Assembly (NCBI RefSeq): GCF_000691145.1
Contig: NZ_ASJC01000004.1
Location: 62,001-126,000 of the forward strand
Direction of reading: 5' to 3'
Source: Bacillus altitudinis 41KF2b
GTDB lineage: Bacteria; Bacillota; Bacilli; Bacillales; Bacillaceae
Length of the DNA: 64,000 bases
Below the pieces are notes generated by a model, which was not told the DNA's origin, made no database searches, and saw only the letters and a list, made by a program, of their open reading frames with translations. Shown piece after piece: positions 8,663-17,370 of the stretch. Made by a program: the position numbers and the translations under genes. The first letter of the stretch is position 1. Each line of letters begins with the position of its first letter.

Positions 8663-9718
8663 ATGAATTTTATAAGCGATAAATCCATTAAAAAACTTCT
8701 CCATTCGTGGTATACAATGCTAAAACATCGACACTTTTCGAAGGCTGAAGAGATCAAAACGTCCTTAACCAAATATAAACGTAGATTGTCAAAGAAACAG
8801 GAGCTTCATTTACATTATCAGCTTATGCTTTTTCGCCATCAGCTCTGGATGAACCAAACAGAAGACTTAGAAAAACTGAAGCATGAACTCATGCTCCACA
8901 AAGATCAAATGAACGATCAACTACAATATTATTTTTACTTTTTTCTCGGTTTATACGAATCTTTAAAGAGCGATCAAAATGATGCCATTCATTATCTTGA
9001 AAAAGCAGAAGAGAAACTGCCCCTGCTAGACGATGAGCTAGAGGAAGCAGAGTTTCATTTCCGTACAAGTGGTGTTTATTATAACAACCGCTATTCACTG
9101 TTATCCATTCGACATGTTGAAAAAGCCATGAATATCTTTGCAAAGCACGGGGATATCCACAGCATTTATCGGTGCAAAATTGTGCTCGCACTTAACTTTA
9201 GTGACCAAAAAAAATATGAAGAAGCAGAAGCTATTTTTATTGAAATTATTGAATACGTGAAAATGATTGATGACCAAGAACTGCTTGGTATCGTGTATTA
9301 TGACGCTGGTTTTATCAAGTCGAGACAGAATCGTCATAAGGAAGCACTAGAATACTTTAAAAAAGCGCTTCGGCTCCCAGCATACCGGAAGTCTGCCCAC
9401 TCCTATGTATCGTGTCTCTATGAAACTGTGCGTTCCTGCTTTAAAGAGAATTTAACTGATGAAGGAATGAAATATATTCAAAAAGGGCTAAAAGAAGCCG
9501 TTGATGCCCAATTTGATCTATTAAGAATCAAGTTCCAAATTTTATTCCTTCTCTACAGCCAAACGCCCAAGGCAGATGAACAGATTGCTACACTCGTCAC
9601 ATGTCTTGAACGAAAAGAAGCCTGGATTGATCTTGAAGATCTGCTTGCAGATGTCTCAGATTTTTATAAAAAAAAGGGCGACTTTGAGCGAGCCGCCTTT
9701 TTTATCATGAGAGGCTGA
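8663..9718 (+). CDS. rapD: Rap-family TPR regulator, RapD-like
   Basis: 351 residues, close to the 354 of B. subtilis RapD and in the same position next to flhP. All-helical with an N-terminal three-helix region and repeated TPR units (for example about 185-260). Rap proteins dephosphorylate Spo0F~P or block response regulators such as ComA; RapD has no cognate Phr peptide in B. subtilis, and no small secreted-peptide ORF follows here either. The ATG at 8663 follows AAGAGGG; an upstream TTG lacks a site. The 3' end of the gene contains the terminator shared with flhP. Confidence 0.87.
   Translation: MNFISDKSIKKLLHSWYTMLKHRHFSKAEEIKTSLTKYKRRLSKKQELHLHYQLMLFRHQLWMNQTEDLEKLKHELMLHKDQMNDQLQYYFYFFLGLYESLKSDQNDAIHYLEKAEEKLPLLDDELEEAEFHFRTSGVYYNNRYSLLSIRHVEKAMNIFAKHGDIHSIYRCKIVLALNFSDQKKYEEAEAIFIEIIEYVKMIDDQELLGIVYYDAGFIKSRQNRHKEALEYFKKALRLPAYRKSAHSYVSCLYETVRSCFKENLTDEGMKYIQKGLKEAVDAQFDLLRIKFQILFLLYSQTPKADEQIATLVTCLERKEAWIDLEDLLADVSDFYKKKGDFERAAFFIMRG
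9668..9704. terminator. Shared terminator inside the 3' end of rapD
   Basis: An A-run/GGGCGAC and GCCGCC/T-run stem-loop sits within the last 17 codons of rapD and serves the converging flhP transcript as well. Confidence 0.7.
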
Positions 9719-9732
9719 CATCCGCCTGCTCA

Positions 9733-10551
9733 TTATCGAATGGTATTAATGAGTCCTAGCATCTGATCGCCCATCGTAATGGTTCTTGAGTTCATCTGAT
9801 ACGAACGCTGTGTTGTCATGAGGTCTGTTAATTCTTTAGACATGTCCACATTCGACGTTTCAAGTGCACCTTGCTGAAGTTGAATGGCCTGACGGTTTGC
9901 CCCATTCAGTGCCGTTAAAGCGCCTTGATAGTTGCCGTCGACTGAGAACAAATTTTCTCCTTCAGAGATGAGTGCTGAAGAATTATTCACTTGAACAACC
10001 CCAAGATTCACCTGCTGATTCGGTTGATTGCCTCGAGAAATAGCTGTAAGCCGGCCATTTTTATCGATAGAAATATCACGAAAATTCGCATTTAAGACAA
10101 TCTCATTCCCGTTTTCGTCAAGAATCGGATGGCCTTCGCTTGTCACCAGCTGGACTTGATTCCGATTATTTCCTGGCTGTAAATAAAGAGAGCCATCTCT
10201 TGTATACCGGATGTTACCGCCAGCATTGACCTGCAAATACTGAGATGGCGCACCAAATGCAACATCAAGGTCACGACCTGTTTCTTTAATAGACCCTTGC
10301 AATGAGTTAATGGATGCATTGACCATCGTTCCAGTTCCAAGCCTTAAACCAGCAGGTGTCAGACGACTGTTTGCCACCTGCTCATTTTTTTCATCTACCT
10401 GATTAAACTGTTGTCTCACCAGCTCTGAAAAACGGGTGTTTTTCGCACGATACCCTGTTGTTTCACTGTTTGCGATGTTATTACTAATGATATCAAGCTG
10501 CTTTTGCACCTCGTTCATCGACACAGCTGCATTGATCATCGTTCTAAGCAT
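9733..10551 (-). CDS. flhP: Flagellar hook-basal body (rod) protein FlhP
   Basis: 272 residues. The N-terminal flagellar rod signature (ANSETTGYRAKNTRF) and the C-terminal coiled-coil segment (SNVDMSKELTDLMTTQRSYQMNSR) bracket a variable middle, as in FlgG/FlgF-type axial proteins. It is exported by the flagellar type III system and forms the distal rod or hook junction. GAGGAGG precedes the ATG. It is the second gene of a flhO-flhP pair (30-base gap), separate from the main fla/che operon as in B. subtilis. Confidence 0.95.
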   Translation of the reverse strand: MLRTMINAAVSMNEVQKQLDIISNNIANSETTGYRAKNTRFSELVRQQFNQVDEKNEQVANSRLTPAGLRLGTGTMVNASINSLQGSIKETGRDLDVAFGAPSQYLQVNAGGNIRYTRDGSLYLQPGNNRNQVQLVTSEGHPILDENGNEIVLNANFRDISIDKNGRLTAISRGNQPNQQVNLGVVQVNNSSALISEGENLFSVDGNYQGALTALNGANRQAIQLQQGALETSNVDMSKELTDLMTTQRSYQMNSRTITMGDQMLGLINTIR

Positions 10552-10581
10552 GAGAATCCTCCTCTCTCTTTCATTTCTTCA

Positions 10582-11421
10582 TTAATACACTCTTCCGATT
10601 TCATTCACTGCTTTTTCTAAACTTTTATCATATGCCTGAACCACTTTTTGGTTTGTTTCAAATGCGCGGTAGGCTGTTGTCATTTCTGTATATGATTTCG
10701 TCACATCAACGTTCGACAGCTCTGATACACCTTGGCTTAATGTATAGGACATTTGACCGTTATTGACCGCACTTGGAAGAGGCTGATTATCAGCTGTACG
10801 GTATAAATCATTTCCTTCACGCGCAAGGTTTCTTGTATCCATTGCAACACGTACATCAATTTGTCCAAGGTTTTGTCCGTTTTCACTCACGGTTCCATCT
10901 GCGTTCACTTTGAAATTCTCACTTTGAACGGTAATCGGCTGGCCCGTCACGGAAAGAAGGGCACGTCCATTGATCGTCAACTGATTTTGATCATTCAATG
11001 TAATGGAACTGCTTTTCGTATAACGAACGCCTTCTGGTGTATTCACAGCATAAAAAAGCGCTGACTTTTGATTTGTCTCTGGGTTGATGGGTACATTATT
11101 TTCTACTAATGCGATATCCGTTGTTTGATCCGTTGTTTTTAATGTTCCTTGTGTAAATTGAGGAATTAACTCCTGCATGTATGTTCCCGTATTAATTCCG
11201 CCAATCGCCGTTTGCTGCGGGATACTAAAGCCTTTGCCTGAAGATGTTTGGAAACGTCCTGATTCCATTCGGCTTAGCAGCATTTCTGGAAATGCGCGCA
11301 TGGCCCCTTCATCTGCTTTATAGCCTGGAGTATTCGCATTTGCGATATTATTTGAAAGCATTTCTGTCCGCCGCTCTTGAGCGATCATGGCAGATGTTGC
11401 GGTGTATAGTCCTTTTAACAC
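10582..11421 (-). CDS. flhO: Flagellar hook-basal body (rod) protein FlhO
   Basis: 279 residues (B. subtilis FlhO is about 270). The N-terminal rod motif (LSNNIANANTPGYKADEGA) and the C-terminal helical motif (SNVDVTKSYTEMTTAYRAFETNQKVVQ) identify the FlgF/FlgG family. It lacks a Sec signal, as expected for flagellar type III export. First gene of the flhO-flhP pair, lying downstream of mbl but separated from it by a terminator. Confidence 0.95.
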   Translation of the reverse strand: MLKGLYTATSAMIAQERRTEMLSNNIANANTPGYKADEGAMRAFPEMLLSRMESGRFQTSSGKGFSIPQQTAIGGINTGTYMQELIPQFTQGTLKTTDQTTDIALVENNVPINPETNQKSALFYAVNTPEGVRYTKSSSITLNDQNQLTINGRALLSVTGQPITVQSENFKVNADGTVSENGQNLGQIDVRVAMDTRNLAREGNDLYRTADNQPLPSAVNNGQMSYTLSQGVSELSNVDVTKSYTEMTTAYRAFETNQKVVQAYDKSLEKAVNEIGRVY

Positions 11422-11514
11422 GTGCTCACCTCATTCAAATTCTTTCACATGACCTAAAATCATCAGTACACAATCTTCTATGAAATATATCGGCATATTG
11501 GCAGGCTTCTTTAA

Positions 11515-11549
11515 TAAAAATCCCCCATTCTTTCTAAAAAGAATGAGGG
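11515..11549 (-). terminator. Terminator of mbl
   Basis: On the minus strand the stem CCCTCATTCTTT / AAAGAATGGGG is followed by a T-run. Confidence 0.88.
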
Positions 11550-11555
11550 AAATCA

Positions 11556-12557
11556 TTAGCTGAGTTTACGCTTTGGCAGCTTGTCCATATTATCAAGCAT
11601 CACGCCAGTACCAACTGCTACACAATCCATTGGATTTTCTGCAACGAAAACTGGTACTTTCAGCTCTTCTGCAAGCAATTGATCAAGCCCGTTTAGAAGC
11701 GCTCCGCCACCAGTAATGATGACGCCGCGGTCAATGATATCAGCTGATAATTCAGGTGGTGTTCTTTCAAGAACTTGTTTCGCAGCCTGAACAATGGCAG
11801 ATACAGATTCACGTAATGCTTCTTCTACTTCTTTGCTTGTGACGGTAATCGTTCTTGGTAATCCTGTCACCATATCTCGTCCACGAATCGAGATCTCTTC
11901 GTGACGTGCGTCTGGGAATACCGTTGCAACTTGGATCTTAATGTCCTCTGCAGTTCGCTCACCGATCAACAGCTTGTACTCTTTTTTGATGTAGTTGAGA
12001 ATTTCCAGATCAAATTTGTCTCCAGCCATTTTAATAGAAGAGGCGGTTACAATGTCACCCATCGAGATGACAGCGATATCTGTCGTTCCGCCTCCAATAT
12101 CTACGACCATGTTTCCACTTGGCTGAAAAATATCCATACCAGCACCAATTGCTGCTACTTTTGGCTCTTCTTCAAGAAATACATGCTTCCCGCCGCTTTT
12201 TTCAGCAGCTTCTTTGATTGCCTTCTGCTCAACAGATGTAATGTTTGTCGGGCAGCAGATGAGCATACGCGGCTTAGAGAACAGCCCTTTCACATTCAAT
12301 TTGTTAATAAAATGCTTGAGCATCGCTTCAGTTACTTCAAAATCAGCAATTACGCCATCTTTTAATGGACGAATCGCAACAATATTCCCAGGCGTACGTC
12401 CAACCATACGTCTCGCTTCTTCTCCAACAGCTAATACTTTCCCACTGTTTTTATCAAGAGCGACAACAGATGGTTCATTTAACACAATTCCTTTTCCTTT
12501 GACATGAATCAGTACATTTGCAGTACCAAGATCAATTCCAATATCCCTAGCAAACAT
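11556..12557 (-). CDS. mbl: MreB-like cell-shape actin Mbl
   Basis: 333 residues, identical in length to B. subtilis Mbl. Actin-fold ATPase: phosphate 1 motif DIGIDLGTANVLIH at the N-terminus, phosphate 2 motif VVDIGGGTTDIAVIS around 150-165, adenosine motif ITGGGALLNG near 285. It forms membrane-associated filaments that organise lateral cell-wall synthesis with MreBCD and LytE. It lies downstream of spoIIID, as in B. subtilis; AAGGAGG precedes the ATG. Confidence 0.97.
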   Translation of the reverse strand: MFARDIGIDLGTANVLIHVKGKGIVLNEPSVVALDKNSGKVLAVGEEARRMVGRTPGNIVAIRPLKDGVIADFEVTEAMLKHFINKLNVKGLFSKPRMLICCPTNITSVEQKAIKEAAEKSGGKHVFLEEEPKVAAIGAGMDIFQPSGNMVVDIGGGTTDIAVISMGDIVTASSIKMAGDKFDLEILNYIKKEYKLLIGERTAEDIKIQVATVFPDARHEEISIRGRDMVTGLPRTITVTSKEVEEALRESVSAIVQAAKQVLERTPPELSADIIDRGVIITGGGALLNGLDQLLAEELKVPVFVAENPMDCVAVGTGVMLDNMDKLPKRKLS

Positions 12558-12742
12558 CTATATATATCCTCCTTGAAAATCTGTTTCCATAGCAAATACC
12601 ACATTCTGCCCTAATTATATATTCTATCATAATTTGCAGAAAAAAAGATATTTCTTTACAAAAGTCTTTACAAAATTTGTGGTTAGAAACTACCGATAAG
12701 AGGAAGATATATATATCATGTTTATGAACAAAGAACTAAAGC

Positions 12743-13021
12743 TTACTGTTTTACAGGCTCACCTTCTAAAATTTCTTCTTTTTTATACTTTAACTTTGTG
12801 GCTTCTCCCCCTCGCAGGTGACGGATTGATTTATGATAATCCAGTATCTCCTTCACTTCGTTAGCCAGATCTGGATTAATTTCTGGCAGTCTTTCTGTTA
12901 GATCCTTGTGTACAGTACTTTTAGAGACTCCAAATTCTTTCGCAATTACACGAACGGTTTTCTTTGTCTCCACGATATACTTTCCTATCTTGATTGTTCG
13001 CTCTTTGATGTAATCGTGCAC
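12743..13021 (-). CDS. spoIIID: Sporulation transcription regulator SpoIIID
   Basis: 92 residues beginning with GTG (HDYIKERT after it), preceded by GGGAGG. A central helix-turn-helix (about 22-45, VRVIAKEFGVSKSTVHKDLTER) and a basic C-terminal region match SpoIIID, the mother-cell DNA-binding protein that modulates SigE-dependent genes and activates sigK. Translation probably depends on the small leader ORF and hairpin just upstream (usd). A SigE-like promoter lies at 13183-13211. Confidence 0.97.
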   Translation of the reverse strand: MHDYIKERTIKIGKYIVETKKTVRVIAKEFGVSKSTVHKDLTERLPEINPDLANEVKEILDYHKSIRHLRGGEATKLKYKKEEILEGEPVKQ

Positions 13022-13037
13022 ACCACTCGACCTCCCT

Positions 13038-13089
13038 AAAATGGATGTGAGAAGTGTGAAATGAGATCCGTATCAATATTATCCATTTT
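13038..13089 (-). promoter_or_regulatory. Hairpin ending at the spoIIID ribosome-binding site
   Basis: AAAATGGAT and ATCCATTTT form a perfect 9-bp inverted repeat. The 3' arm (13038-13046) abuts the spoIIID Shine-Dalgarno AGGGAGG (13031-13037); the 5' arm (13081-13089) is covered by the last codons of usd. The arrangement fits a structure that limits spoIIID initiation unless a ribosome reaches the end of usd. A 16-codon ORF (start 13086, stop 13036) runs from the first arm to the Shine-Dalgarno and could be read by reinitiation. Confidence 0.6.
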
Positions 13090-13144
13090 CAGCGGCGCTT
13101 GTTCGTCTTAATTTCTCATCCATTAGGTAGTAAATGCCAAACAC
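13079..13144 (-). CDS. usd: Small leader ORF upstream of spoIIID (usd)
   Basis: A 21-codon ORF starting GTG at 13144 with an excellent ribosome-binding site (GAGGTGAGG, 6 bases before the start). It lies between the SigE-like promoter and spoIIID on the same strand. In B. subtilis a short gene, usd, in this position is needed for spoIIID translation; position, orientation and strong initiation site match. As I recall, B. subtilis Usd is about 36 residues; here the frame stops early and a second 16-codon ORF overlaps its end by 8 bases, together covering about the same length. Confidence 0.65.
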   Translation of the reverse strand: MFGIYYLMDEKLRRTSAAENG

Positions 13145-13182
13145 GATCCCTCACCTCAAACACTCTCTTTGTCAGGTTTGTA

Positions 13183-13211
13183 ACAGTGTATTAGCATTGC
13201 ATAGGGAATAT
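13183..13211 (-). promoter_or_regulatory. SigE-like promoter for usd-spoIIID
   Basis: On the minus strand, GCATATT, a 14-base spacer, then AATACACT. This is one mismatch from a SigE -10 (CATACACT) with a consensus -35. Transcription would start near 13176. Confidence 0.6.
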
Positions 13212-13331
13212 GCTAAAAATGAAGATGGGACAAGGGATTTATCAGAAAAGACAAAACAAAAAATCATTTCGAGTGGCGAAAATTTTCACTTTACAAGCAT
13301 CGGTGTAACACGTAAAATAGGAAAGGTGAAT

Positions 13332-13351
13332 TTATTTACCTAGATAAATAA
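13332..13351 (+). promoter_or_regulatory. Palindromic operator candidate in front of ywoH
   Basis: TTATTTA-N6-TAAATAA, a perfect 7-bp inverted repeat ending 17 bases before the ywoH start. Size and position suit autoregulation by the MarR-type protein encoded next. Confidence 0.55.
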
Positions 13352-13368
13352 TGAATAAAGGTGAGCCT

Positions 13369-13782
13369 ATGGATACGTTAAACAGAGAGTGTTTACATCA
13401 AATACATCAAAGCGCCCGGCTGCTGTCTAAAAAAGCGAACGAAGCGCTTGCTGCTTATGACTTGTACATGTCCCAGTGGACTGTACTTTTTTGTTTGGAT
13501 ACATTCGGTCCTAAAACGCAAAAAGACATTTGGACCTATTTGAACGTCGAAGCACCGACGATTACCAGAACCGTGACGCGTCTAGAAGCAAACGGCTGGG
13601 TGAAACGAGTCCAAGGAAAAGACAAACGTGAGAATCTCATCGTCATGACAGACGATGCAAAAGCAAAGTTTAAAGAAATCAAACAGACGATGGAACAATT
13701 TGAAGAAGAATGTCTTTCAGATTTTACCTACGAAGAAAAACAACTCCTCCATACACTTTTACACAAATTATCAACTGAATAG
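13369..13782 (+). CDS. ywoH: MarR-family transcription regulator YwoH
   Basis: 137 residues from the ATG at 13369, which follows AAAGGTGAG. Winged helix-turn-helix of the MarR family: recognition region about 55-80 (KDIWTYLNVEAPTITRTVTRLEANGWV) and wing with KDKRENL. It lies 15 bases before the MFS gene ywoG, so it probably represses this operon and responds to a compound that the pump exports. Ligand unknown. Confidence 0.9.
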   Translation: MDTLNRECLHQIHQSARLLSKKANEALAAYDLYMSQWTVLFCLDTFGPKTQKDIWTYLNVEAPTITRTVTRLEANGWVKRVQGKDKRENLIVMTDDAKAKFKEIKQTMEQFEEECLSDFTYEEKQLLHTLLHKLSTE

Positions 13783-13797
13783 GAAGTGACTTACACC

Positions 13798-14985
13798 ATG
13801 AACGAACGCATTTGGACAAAAGACTTTATCATGATTGTCCTGGTGAATTTATTTACATTCACCTCTTTTTATGCCCTTTTGACACTACTCCCCATTTACA
13901 CAATGGATGAATTAAATGGAACAGAATCACAGGGCGGCCTCCTTGTGACGGTCTTCTTATTATCAGCAATTGTGACAAGACCATTTTCAGGGGCCATTAT
14001 TGAGAAATTCGGCAAGAAACGCATGGCGATTTTTTCTTCAACGGCTTTTGCCCTGCTCACTTATTTATACATTCCAATTGATCAATTCCAAACACTTCTC
14101 ATATTGCGTTTCGTGCAAGGAATCTTCTTCAGCATTTTGACAACCGTAGCAAGTGCTATTGCAGCTGATATGATTCCGAAACATAAACGAGGAGAGGGTC
14201 TTGGATACTTTGTGATGTCGATGAACCTTGCCGTGGTCATCGGTCCGTTTATCGCACTGAATCAAGTCGGAAAAGTAGGATTCCATTCTTTATTTCTTCT
14301 CTTTTCGATAATAGTCTCCATCGGTGCAGCTTTCACGATGCTGATTAGACAGCCAGAGCCTGAAAACGGCGGAAGTGTCATCTTTCGATTCACTTTTTCT
14401 CACCTGTTTGAAAAAGGTGCTTTAAAAACGGCAGCAGTTGGAATCATTATCTCCTTCTGTTACTCGCCGATCATTTCATTTATTTCAGTCTATGCCAATT
14501 CACTTCACCTGATGGGTGCAAGCAGTTATTTCTTCATCGTTTTTGCAGCTGCAATGCTTGGATCACGTCCATTTACAGGCAGACTGTTTGACCGAGTCGG
14601 GCCTCATATTGTGATCTATCCATCTATTGCTCTCTTTGCGATTGGTTTATGGATGCTGACCGCTACACAAACAGCCACCATGCTTCTTTTATCCGGCGCT
14701 GTCATCGGCCTTGGCTACGGCTCTTTGGTGCCATGTCTACAAACACTTGCGATACAGCACTCACCAGCACACCGTACAGGCTACGCCACAGCAACTTTCT
14801 TTACCTTGTATGATACGGGGATTGCCGCTGGATCCTTTGTCTTCGGACTGCTTGTCAGCTTCACAGATTTTTCAAATGTATATCTCATTGCTGGCGTTGT
14901 CGTGTTACTCAGCATGGGCGTTTTTTATTGGAGCGAACGAAAACCGCAAGAAGCAAAAGCACAAAAGGTTTCCCTATCAGAATAG
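13798..14985 (+). CDS. ywoG: MFS efflux transporter YwoG
   Basis: 396 residues from the ATG at 13798 (B. subtilis YwoG has the same length as I recall). Twelve predicted membrane helices; MFS motif between TM2 and TM3 ([16 protein letters not shown]) and the repeat in the second half ([12 protein letters not shown]). DHA1-type proton-driven drug or metabolite exporter. Co-transcribed with the MarR regulator upstream. Confidence 0.9.
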   Translation: MNERIWTKDFIMIVLVNLFTFTSFYALLTLLPIYTMDELNGTESQGGLLVTVFLLSAIVTRPFSGAIIEKFGKKRMAIFSSTAFALLTYLYIPIDQFQTLLILRFVQGIFFSILTTVASAIAADMIPKHKRGEGLGYFVMSMNLAVVIGPFIALNQVGKVGFHSLFLLFSIIVSIGAAFTMLIRQPEPENGGSVIFRFTFSHLFEKGALKTAAVGIIISFCYSPIISFISVYANSLHLMGASSYFFIVFAAAMLGSRPFTGRLFDRVGPHIVIYPSIALFAIGLWMLTATQTATMLLLSGAVIGLGYGSLVPCLQTLAIQHSPAHRTGYATATFFTLYDTGIAAGSFVFGLLVSFTDFSNVYLIAGVVVLLSMGVFYWSERKPQEAKAQKVSLSE

Positions 14986-15094
14986 GATACTGTTTTAAAC
15001 TTCACTGAAAACATGCTAAAATATAGGATATTTCAAATGAACAGATAGGTCTTTTGAAAAATAGTTGGCGTTAAGCGAAAGTATAGGTGATGTT

Positions 15095-15694
15095 TTGAAT
15101 TACGAATTGTTTAAAGTCATACACGGGATGGCTCATCATTCTGAGTTTTTAGATCAGGCCATGATTTTCATTACGAAAAAGGCCATTCTCGTATATGCCC
15201 TCGTCTTATTGATTTGTTGGTTTTTAGGTAATCACAAATTTAAGAAGCATGTCTTCTTTTCTGGTGTAACAGGCATCGTGGCACTCATCGTCAATTTTGC
15301 CATTACGCTGTTTTATTATGAAGAGCGGCCGTTTGTGGCGCACAAAGTCGACACACTCATCCCGCACTCAGCAGACGCTTCCTTCCCAAGTGACCATACA
15401 ACAGGTGCACTGGCTCTTTCACTAGCCATTCGATCCCGTAATAAAAAACTCGGCAATATTTTGCTGGTTTTTGGATTACTGACAGGGTTCTCCCGCATCT
15501 GGGTCGGTCATCATTATCCATTTGATGTATTAGGCAGCTTGATCGTATCGATTGTGGTTGTCTTTATCATGAATAAATTATGGAAGTTCTTTGACTCTCC
15601 AATTGACCGTATCGTGACATTTTACGAGAACATTGTGGGCAAAATTTTCAGAAGGAAGCAAAAGGACCAAGGATCAGACCTGTCCAACTCTTAA
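15095..15694 (+). CDS. bcrC: Undecaprenyl-diphosphatase BcrC (bacitracin resistance)
   Basis: 199 residues starting at TTG 15095 (AATTACGAATTG after it), chosen because AGGTGAT precedes it and because BcrC proteins begin MNYE. PAP2 superfamily: motif 1 around YEERPFVAHK, motif 2 PSDHTTG, motif 3 SRIWVGHHYPFDVLGS. Five to six membrane helices. It dephosphorylates undecaprenyl pyrophosphate to recycle the lipid carrier for peptidoglycan and confers bacitracin resistance. In B. subtilis it is under ECF sigma factors; I did not find a clear ECF promoter. Confidence 0.95.
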   Translation: MNYELFKVIHGMAHHSEFLDQAMIFITKKAILVYALVLLICWFLGNHKFKKHVFFSGVTGIVALIVNFAITLFYYEERPFVAHKVDTLIPHSADASFPSDHTTGALALSLAIRSRNKKLGNILLVFGLLTGFSRIWVGHHYPFDVLGSLIVSIVVVFIMNKLWKFFDSPIDRIVTFYENIVGKIFRRKQKDQGSDLSNS

Positions 15695-15752
15695 GCGGCT
15701 TGCGATAAAGTATGGAAGACCTCTCTTCTACTTTATCCCAGCCGCTTTTTTC
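15693..15752. terminator. Shared terminator between bcrC and ywoD
   Basis: A two-part stem (AAGCGGCT...GATAAAGTA / TACTTTATC...AGCCGCTT) and a T-run; one arm extends into the last codons of the converging MFS gene. Confidence 0.85.
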
Positions 15753-17119
15753 ATTGTTTGTTTTCCTCTGACCATACTCGAAAAATAAAGGCTGACGCTA
15801 ATGCCGACAAGAGAAATCATGATCAATGTCCAGCCTAATTGGTCAAAATGAGAACCTGCAATTTCCTCACCAAACAGCATGCCAAGCACGGCAGATGACA
15901 GAATGGAACCAAGGTACCTGCATGTTTGAAAAAGCCCAGAGGTCGTGCCAATCATTTGTTGAGGGCTCGCTTTTAACATCGCAGCTTGAAGCGCAACATT
16001 TCCAATCCCGTAACTGAGTCCAAGCAAAGCAAGAACCAGTCCTTTCCCCCAGAATGGCGCAGGAATAAAAAAGAAAGTCATGGCGGAAGCGCCGGCCAGC
16101 ATGAGCACAGCACTTGCCAAAACAGGATGCCGTTCATCGCCGCGATCTACCCACTTGCCAGTCAGCGGCGATACCATAATGCTCACGCCAGACATGCAAA
16201 GCATAAAGAGACCCGTCATCTCCACACGCCAGCCCAATTCATCCTGAAAATAACTTGGCAAGCCAAAAAAGAGACAATAGAAGAAAATATTTAAAATGAT
16301 AAATTGCACATACACAAGTGAAAGCCGTTTCTCCTGCCTGAACATCCGAATTTGGATAAATGGCTCATCCACCTGATGCTCCCACCATATAAAAGCACCC
16401 GCACTCACAAGACAGAGAATGCCCTGCACATACTGAATACCATCAGATAGTGATAATAAAAAAGAAAGCAAAAGGACAATACAAACTGTAAATAGAAACA
16501 TCCCTGGCAAATCAAGCTTTCGGACAGTGTCTCCGATACGCAATTTTTTCTTTTTCTCCTTAGGAAACAAGGAAAGGCCTAGAAAAAAACTAATCAATAT
16601 GAATGGCAGATTCACTAAAAAGATCGCCGGCCAGCTGCCGATCGTCATCAAAAACCCGCCAAGTGTCGGACCAAGTGCTGTCATCGCTGAAGCAAAAATA
16701 GACAATACCGCTAAAGCAGAAGCTTGTCGTTCCTTCACATGATCCCGAATCAGTCCAACACCTGAAGGATAGATCGCACTACTTCCAATCGCCTGAAGAA
16801 GCCGGATTACAATCAGCACCGCAAAAGTCGGGGCAAACGGCGCACAAATGGCTGAGACTGCCACTAGAACTAGTCCAAATAAAAATAAAGTTCTCCGGCT
16901 CATCACATGATCTCCAATTCGTCCACTCATCGGCTGCGTGACCGCGCTGGCCAAATAAAAGGTTGAAATGAGCCAAGATACCGTCGTAAACGACAAACCG
17001 AACTCATGCTGAATTTGATGCAAGGCTAAAGAAATCATTGAGGAATTCAGTGGATTTAACATCGTTCCAAAAGCAATCGCCGTTAAAAAGACTTTTCGAT
17101 TGTTTTTCCATTTGATCAT
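15728..17119 (-). CDS. ywoD: MFS multidrug transporter, DHA2-like (YwoD)
   Basis: 463 residues from the ATG at 17119, chosen for the G-rich ribosome-binding site (GGGGGCGGG); an ATG 24 bases upstream has none. About 14 membrane helices, MFS motif A QPMSGRIGDHVMSRRTLF, motif C-like region TALGPTLGGFL. It belongs to the DHA2 (EmrB/QacA) family of proton-coupled drug exporters. In B. subtilis ywoD is a permease in this neighbourhood; the symbol is positional and I am less sure of orthology. Confidence 0.8.
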   Translation of the reverse strand: MIKWKNNRKVFLTAIAFGTMLNPLNSSMISLALHQIQHEFGLSFTTVSWLISTFYLASAVTQPMSGRIGDHVMSRRTLFLFGLVLVAVSAICAPFAPTFAVLIVIRLLQAIGSSAIYPSGVGLIRDHVKERQASALAVLSIFASAMTALGPTLGGFLMTIGSWPAIFLVNLPFILISFFLGLSLFPKEKKKKLRIGDTVRKLDLPGMFLFTVCIVLLLSFLLSLSDGIQYVQGILCLVSAGAFIWWEHQVDEPFIQIRMFRQEKRLSLVYVQFIILNIFFYCLFFGLPSYFQDELGWRVEMTGLFMLCMSGVSIMVSPLTGKWVDRGDERHPVLASAVLMLAGASAMTFFFIPAPFWGKGLVLALLGLSYGIGNVALQAAMLKASPQQMIGTTSGLFQTCRYLGSILSSAVLGMLFGEEIAGSHFDQLGWTLIMISLVGISVSLYFSSMVRGKQTMKKAAGIK

Positions 17120-17370
17120 ACACCCGCCCCCTTCTTTTGACATACACGTTCTTTGTCTATCTCCTCGTTATTATGAGATTCATTTCCCTTTTTTACCCTT
17201 AGCAATTCAAGTTCTCTCTCCGAAAAGCAAGACATACATTCTAAAAAGGGCAAGTGTTGGAAAAGCGCATATAAAATTGAGAATATGAGGAACAAATGGT
17301 AACATGCTACACATATTTAAAAGCCTACTTTCTCCTTATACGGAGAACGGCTGAAAAGGAGGAGAAGCTT

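Noticed and set aside
13134-13343. Plus-strand 69-codon ORF before ywoH
   Set aside because: It has only a weak ribosome-binding site, lies antisense to the SigE-like promoter and the start of usd, and runs into the ywoH operator. The minus-strand leader explains this DNA better.
15001-15094. ECF sigma promoter for bcrC
   Set aside because: TGAAAA-like sequences occur, but no CGTC-type -10 at proper spacing; not reported as a site.
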